From assembly GCA_051649365.1 (NCBI GenBank), contig JBOFGY010000066.1:1-9269 (forward strand): a DNA stretch of 9,269 nt. The letters run 5' to 3'. Shown piece by piece: positions 7,040 through 9,269 of this stretch (position 1 is its first letter; the number at the start of each line of letters is the position of its first letter). Made by a program: the position numbers and the translations under genes. A model generated the notes under the pieces. It worked only from the letters and a program-made list of their open reading frames with translations. It was not told where the DNA came from and did no database searches. The stretch comes from CAVTAE01 sp051649365 (GTDB taxonomy: Bacteria; Deinococcota; Deinococci; Deinococcales; Trueperaceae).

Positions 7040-7204
7040 TGTAACTGTTTTGATGCGCCCCTGGCGAGGCTCGAGGTCAGTGTGGTCTTTCCAATCTTGC
7101 TCGAGCGGTTACCCAACGCGCAGCTTGCTGTACCAAGTGAAGCGTTGTGCTGGAATTCTAGTTTGATAATGCGAGGTGTGAAGTCGTTGCTGATAAGGTT
7201 TTAG
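7040..7204 (+). pseudogene. Cytochrome P450 C-terminal fragment (gene relic)
   Basis: The frame read from 7040 to the TAG at 7202-7204 gives 54 residues matching the last part of a bacterial cytochrome P450. It begins at the haem-binding loop: CNCFDAPLARLE aligns with the family form HxCLGAPLARLE, so the thiolate cysteine codon is TGT at 7046-7048, and the conserved glycine two residues on has become aspartate (GAT). Then come LLERLPNAQLAV (the 'RFP.LRLAV' stretch), a tryptophan-containing ALCWNSSLIMRG matching the typical 'LRWRPSL.LRG', and the end VKSLLIRF for 'L.SLPVRF'. Nothing of the preceding 350 or so residues is present; the upstream gene with its own stop abuts directly in the same frame. 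There is no start codon or ribosome site. It is a truncated remnant left by deletion or by insertion of the neighbouring cluster. Confidence 0.82.
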
Positions 7205-7264
7205 ATTGATACGTTTATATATTGAGGAGCTGTGATGCTTCTGAAGAACATGTAAACTTAAACC
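7205..7264 (+). promoter_or_regulatory. Leader with strong Shine-Dalgarno and six-codon ORF
   Basis: GAGGAG at 7224-7229 is the best ribosome site of this area and is followed 5 nt later by an ATG at 7235 that opens a six-codon ORF, MLLKNM, ending at TAA 7253-7255. A second in-frame TAA lies at 7259-7261, and the 93-residue gene starts at 7265 in the same frame with no Shine-Dalgarno of its own. This suggests translational coupling by reinitiation, or a gene that lost its original start to nonsense mutations. A TATATT at 7218-7223 and other AT-rich steps may hold a promoter, but no convincing -35 is seen. Confidence 0.4.
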
Positions 7265-7546
7265 ATGACGTTAGAAACCTTCAAAACAAGTGAAACACTT
7301 CCAGAACTTAGCCCTGAGCTTCAATCCCTTTGGTACGCCGCGAAAAGTGATTGGGATAAAGCCCATACCCTCGTGCAAGATTTAGAGACTAAAGAAGCAG
7401 CTTGGGTTCATGCCTATTTGCACCGTCAAGAAGGCGATAGTTCCAATGCAGGCTACTGGTATCGCCGCGCTGCCAAACCTGAATTTAAGGATGGACTCGA
7501 GCAAGAATGGGAAGAGATAGCGGAGGCACTCTTAAAGAGCGCGTAG
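7265..7546 (+). CDS. Conserved hypothetical protein (short, TPR-like)
   Basis: Soluble protein of 93 residues without signal peptide or membrane segment. It resembles a widespread uncharacterised bacterial family whose recognisable core is LWYAAKSDWDKAHTLVQDLE followed by WVHAYLHRQEGDSSNAGYWY and RRAAKPEF. The regular helix-turn-helix spacing with small residues, and the GD..NA.YWYRRA phrase, recall a single tetratricopeptide-like unit, so a protein-protein adaptor role is conceivable, but no function is established. The ATG has no Shine-Dalgarno; translation may depend on the leader ORF just upstream. The gene converges with the minus-strand hydrolase, 86 nt apart, and is not obviously linked to the export cluster. 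Confidence 0.82.
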   Translation: MTLETFKTSETLPELSPELQSLWYAAKSDWDKAHTLVQDLETKEAAWVHAYLHRQEGDSSNAGYWYRRAAKPEFKDGLEQEWEEIAEALLKSA

Positions 7547-7632
7547 TGTGGAAACTCTTTTGCTAAAAGTAGAAAGCAGCAAAAAGTAGAAGACTGAGAA
7601 AAGATTTTAAGCCTTAAGCTTTGAGCCTTTAG
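7547..7632. other. Convergent intergenic spacer, A-rich degenerate repeats
   Basis: Separates two convergent genes. It contains the direct repeat AAAAGTAGAA (7565-7574 and 7582-7591, period 17) and a run of CCTTAAGC/GCCTTTAGC-like steps (7611-7633). CTTTTGCT (7557-7564) can pair with AGCAAAAAG (7578-7586) with one bulged A, but neither strand shows a GC-rich stem followed by a T-run, so no canonical terminator is called. Confidence 0.4.
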
Positions 7633-8853
7633 CTACTCCGTTTTCGTTTTTTTATAATTATTAAGTTGAATAATCGTCTCGAGCAACACTTCGGCCCCTG
7701 CAATAAGATGGTCTTCGGAAACAAACTCTTCAGAGCTATGTGAGCGGCCTTCTTTGCAGGGAATAAAAATCATACCAATGGGGCAGAGCTTGGCAACGTG
7801 CATTGCGTCGTGTCCTGCACCGCTTATGATAGGTAGCGTCGTAAGGTTGCGAGTTTTGCTGGCTTCTTGAATGACATTTTGTAACACGGCGTTGCAAGCG
7901 ACAGGCTCCGAAAAGCTGATGTCGTTGAACACCGCTTGGCGATGCTGATTTTTAAGGTGTAGTGCGAAGAGGTCGAGTTCTCTGGACTCGAGTGCTCTAG
8001 CCTCGAGCGAGACCACAACTTTACTGGGAATCACATTGGCCGCGTTGGGAAAGACCTCGACTTTGCCAACGGTTGCGACAATAGGAACTTCCCAATAACT
8101 TGCAATATCGCTCACCCCAGCAATAAAGCGTGAAGCCCGCACGAGTGCGTCGTTACGTGTGTTCATAGGGGTAGTGCCAGCATGGTCAGCGGTGCCTTCA
8201 AAAAGAACTTGCCAGCGACGAATCCCTGCAATGCCCGTTCCTATACCAATAGGGACTTTTTGGTGATCCAAAGTTGCACCTTGTTCAATATGAAGTTCGA
8301 TGTAACTTACAAACTCTTCAGACTTGCGGGTGGCATGGGGTGTAGGATGACCGCCTATGCGCTCTATGGCCGCTGCGAGCGTTTCGCCGACACTATTTTC
8401 TTGTTGCAACATGGCTTCAGTGAGTGTTCCTGCCCAGGCGCGACTGCCCACACAACCCGGCCCGTAATCACTGGGTTCTTGAGATAAAAAATCTACGATC
8501 TCGAGGCTAAAGGTCAGGGTTTCGGCCTGTTCGTGAAGGGTTTGTGCGATCTCGAGGGCGGCAAGGACACCGGTGATGCCATCAAAACGACCACCGCCTA
8601 GCACGGTATCTATATGAGACCCAATCACAATAGCCTCGGAGCGTTTGCCCTCGCGTCGTCCGACGAGGTTGCCGCCAGCATCAAGCCGAATTTGCAGACC
8701 AGCACTTTTCATTTCTTTGATGAGATAGTCTCGAGCTTGTTTATAGATATCAGTAAAAGCGCGCCTTGTGTAGGATGGGTCTACGGTAAAAGCCGCGAGT
8801 ATTGCAAAACGTTTTAGATAGCGTTCACGGTTAATCTGCAGCATCACTGCCAT
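7633..8853 (-). CDS. M20-family Zn-dependent amidohydrolase (N-carbamoyl-amino-acid hydrolase/allantoate amidohydrolase type)
   Basis: Cytoplasmic dinuclear-zinc hydrolase that in characterised relatives removes a carbamoyl or ureido group from N-carbamoyl amino acids, ureidopropionate or allantoate in pyrimidine, hydantoin or purine breakdown. From ATG 8853 it is 406 residues, the usual length (ATG 8844 is an alternative; neither has a good Shine-Dalgarno). The open frame back to 9021 adds about 55 low-quality residues and is rejected. Metal-ligand candidates are H80 (GSHIDTV), D91 (GGRFDGITG), E126, H188 (ELHIEQG) and H372 (GRSHSS). Dimerisation-domain motifs ADHAGTTPM (222-230) and SGAGHDAM (344-351) are intact. 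Oddity: where the family has two glutamates before the GSR segment, this protein has Q125-E126 (SQEPSDYGPG...GSRAW), so the presumed general base is replaced. The gene stands alone and is divergent from the transposase relic. Family is firm, substrate unknown, activity uncertain. Confidence 0.92.
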   Translation of the reverse strand: MAVMLQINRERYLKRFAILAAFTVDPSYTRRAFTDIYKQARDYLIKEMKSAGLQIRLDAGGNLVGRREGKRSEAIVIGSHIDTVLGGGRFDGITGVLAALEIAQTLHEQAETLTFSLEIVDFLSQEPSDYGPGCVGSRAWAGTLTEAMLQQENSVGETLAAAIERIGGHPTPHATRKSEEFVSYIELHIEQGATLDHQKVPIGIGTGIAGIRRWQVLFEGTADHAGTTPMNTRNDALVRASRFIAGVSDIASYWEVPIVATVGKVEVFPNAANVIPSKVVVSLEARALESRELDLFALHLKNQHRQAVFNDISFSEPVACNAVLQNVIQEASKTRNLTTLPIISGAGHDAMHVAKLCPIGMIFIPCKEGRSHSSEEFVSEDHLIAGAEVLLETIIQLNNYKKTKTE

Positions 8854-9049
8854 TGTACCAAGGGAAGGTTCTGAGAATGGATGAAAAAGCAGAAGGTAGG
8901 AGGCTTTGCAGGATTTCTCTTCCCTTTGTTTTATATAGGACTTTCTCAAATTCCAGAGAAAGCGTAACCTTGGGGCATGAAAACGACAAGACAGATGTAT
9001 TGCCAGTAAGTTCTCGTACACAATTAAGTTGGACTTTTGCTTTTGAGAA
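8854..9049. promoter_or_regulatory. Upstream region of the amidohydrolase with small inverted repeat
   Basis: No gene is seen here. On the minus strand it should carry the hydrolase promoter. CTTTCTC (8941-8947) and GAGAAAG (8956-8962) form a perfect 7-bp inverted repeat with an 8-nt spacer, next to a TATATA at 8932-8937 that could be a minus-strand -10 box; no good -35 accompanies it. A second weak minus-strand candidate is TTGTCG and TACGCT, 17 nt apart, within 8963-8991. These are possible operator and promoter elements only. Confidence 0.25.
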
Positions 9050-9269
9050 AGGTCAATCTACCAAGGACTTTTTGGTAAAACTTGCCAAAATAACCCTAAG
9101 CTAATTGTGTAGGGGTACTTAGCAGGGCACATAGAAGGGCTAGAGCATAACAGCGTGTATCGGTATCTGAAGAACGAGAAATTAACGCCCAGCATGGTGT
9201 GGGAACATGCCCAAGCGAGTTTAGGGATGAGCCAAGAGTGCTGTATCTTGATGACACCGTAGCAGATAA
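9050..9269 (+). pseudogene. Decayed DDE transposase N-terminal fragment, runs off window
   Basis: The clearest part, 9113-9244, reads GYLAGHIEGLEHNSVYRYLK and then NEKLTPSMVWEHAQASLG, matching the N-terminal region of IS4/IS701-like transposases (the 'SHDSVNRFL...TP..LWE' segment). The following conserved block, LDDTVADK with the first catalytic aspartate, is present at 9247-9269 but in another frame, implying a one-base loss near 9245. A TAG at 9110-9112 interrupts the frame upstream, and the preceding phrase TKDFLVKLAKI (about 9059-9091) is in yet another frame. The element therefore carries at least one stop and one or two frameshifts and is probably dead unless a programmed frameshift is involved. 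The exact IS family and left end are not resolved. It contains no CTCGAG, unlike the native genes. Confidence 0.65.

Noticed and set aside
8854..9021. N-terminal extension of the amidohydrolase to a start at 9021
   Set aside because: The added residues do not resemble the family, the protein from 8853 already has normal length, and no ribosome site supports the far start.
8853..9104. Plus-strand open frame of 83 codons overlapping the hydrolase 5' region
   Set aside because: It starts inside the hydrolase start region and has no ribosome site or family signal for most of its length; only its last ~12 codons look protein-like, and those belong to the decayed transposase.
9017..9111. Ten-base inverted repeat TACACAATTA/TAATTGTGTA around the transposase relic
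   Set aside because: Tempting as an element end, but the right arm falls inside the transposase-like reading frame, and one such pair at this spacing is expected by chance in a window this size.

Overview
The window looks like chromosomal DNA of a diderm (outer-membrane) bacterium of roughly balanced base composition. The evidence for an outer membrane is a LolA-like periplasmic carrier, a protein with beta-barrel character and a C-terminal phenylalanine, and several signal peptides ending in AQ. The phylum cannot be fixed from this sequence; Deinococcota/Trueperaceae-like is only a weak impression.

Left and centre (1-7039) form one plus-strand gene cluster: an FtsX/LolE-type ABC permease lacking its 5' end, a UGT/GT28-type glycosyltransferase 2 nt downstream, a LolA-like secreted protein, a second FtsX/LolE-type permease, a LolD/MacB-type ATPase, a predicted outer-membrane barrel protein and a small secreted protein with an LTPEQ motif. 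Two permeases, one ATPase, a LolA-like carrier and an outer-membrane candidate look like a dedicated Lol-style trans-envelope export route. The embedded glycosyltransferase suggests a glycosylated lipid or lipoprotein as cargo, which is inference. The second permease gene is flanked on both sides by two diverged copies of one TTCGT-rich self-complementary spacer.

Middle right (7040-7632): directly after the last gene of that cluster, and in its frame, lies an unannotated relic of a cytochrome P450 C-terminus (7040-7204). A short conserved hypothetical gene (7265-7546) follows; it has no Shine-Dalgarno of its own but sits behind a six-codon leader ORF that does. Converging on it from the minus strand is an M20-family Zn-dependent amidohydrolase of the N-carbamoyl-amino-acid hydrolase/allantoate amidohydrolase type (7633-8853), in which the usual catalytic-base glutamate appears as glutamine.

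Right edge (about 9050-9269): a decayed, frameshifted N-terminal fragment of a DDE transposase that runs off the window.

Across the whole window the palindrome CTCGAG occurs 27 times, about ten times the chance expectation. It is spread through almost every gene and used in more than one reading frame. This resembles the highly iterated palindromes of cyanobacteria and is the most striking sequence-level signal here.
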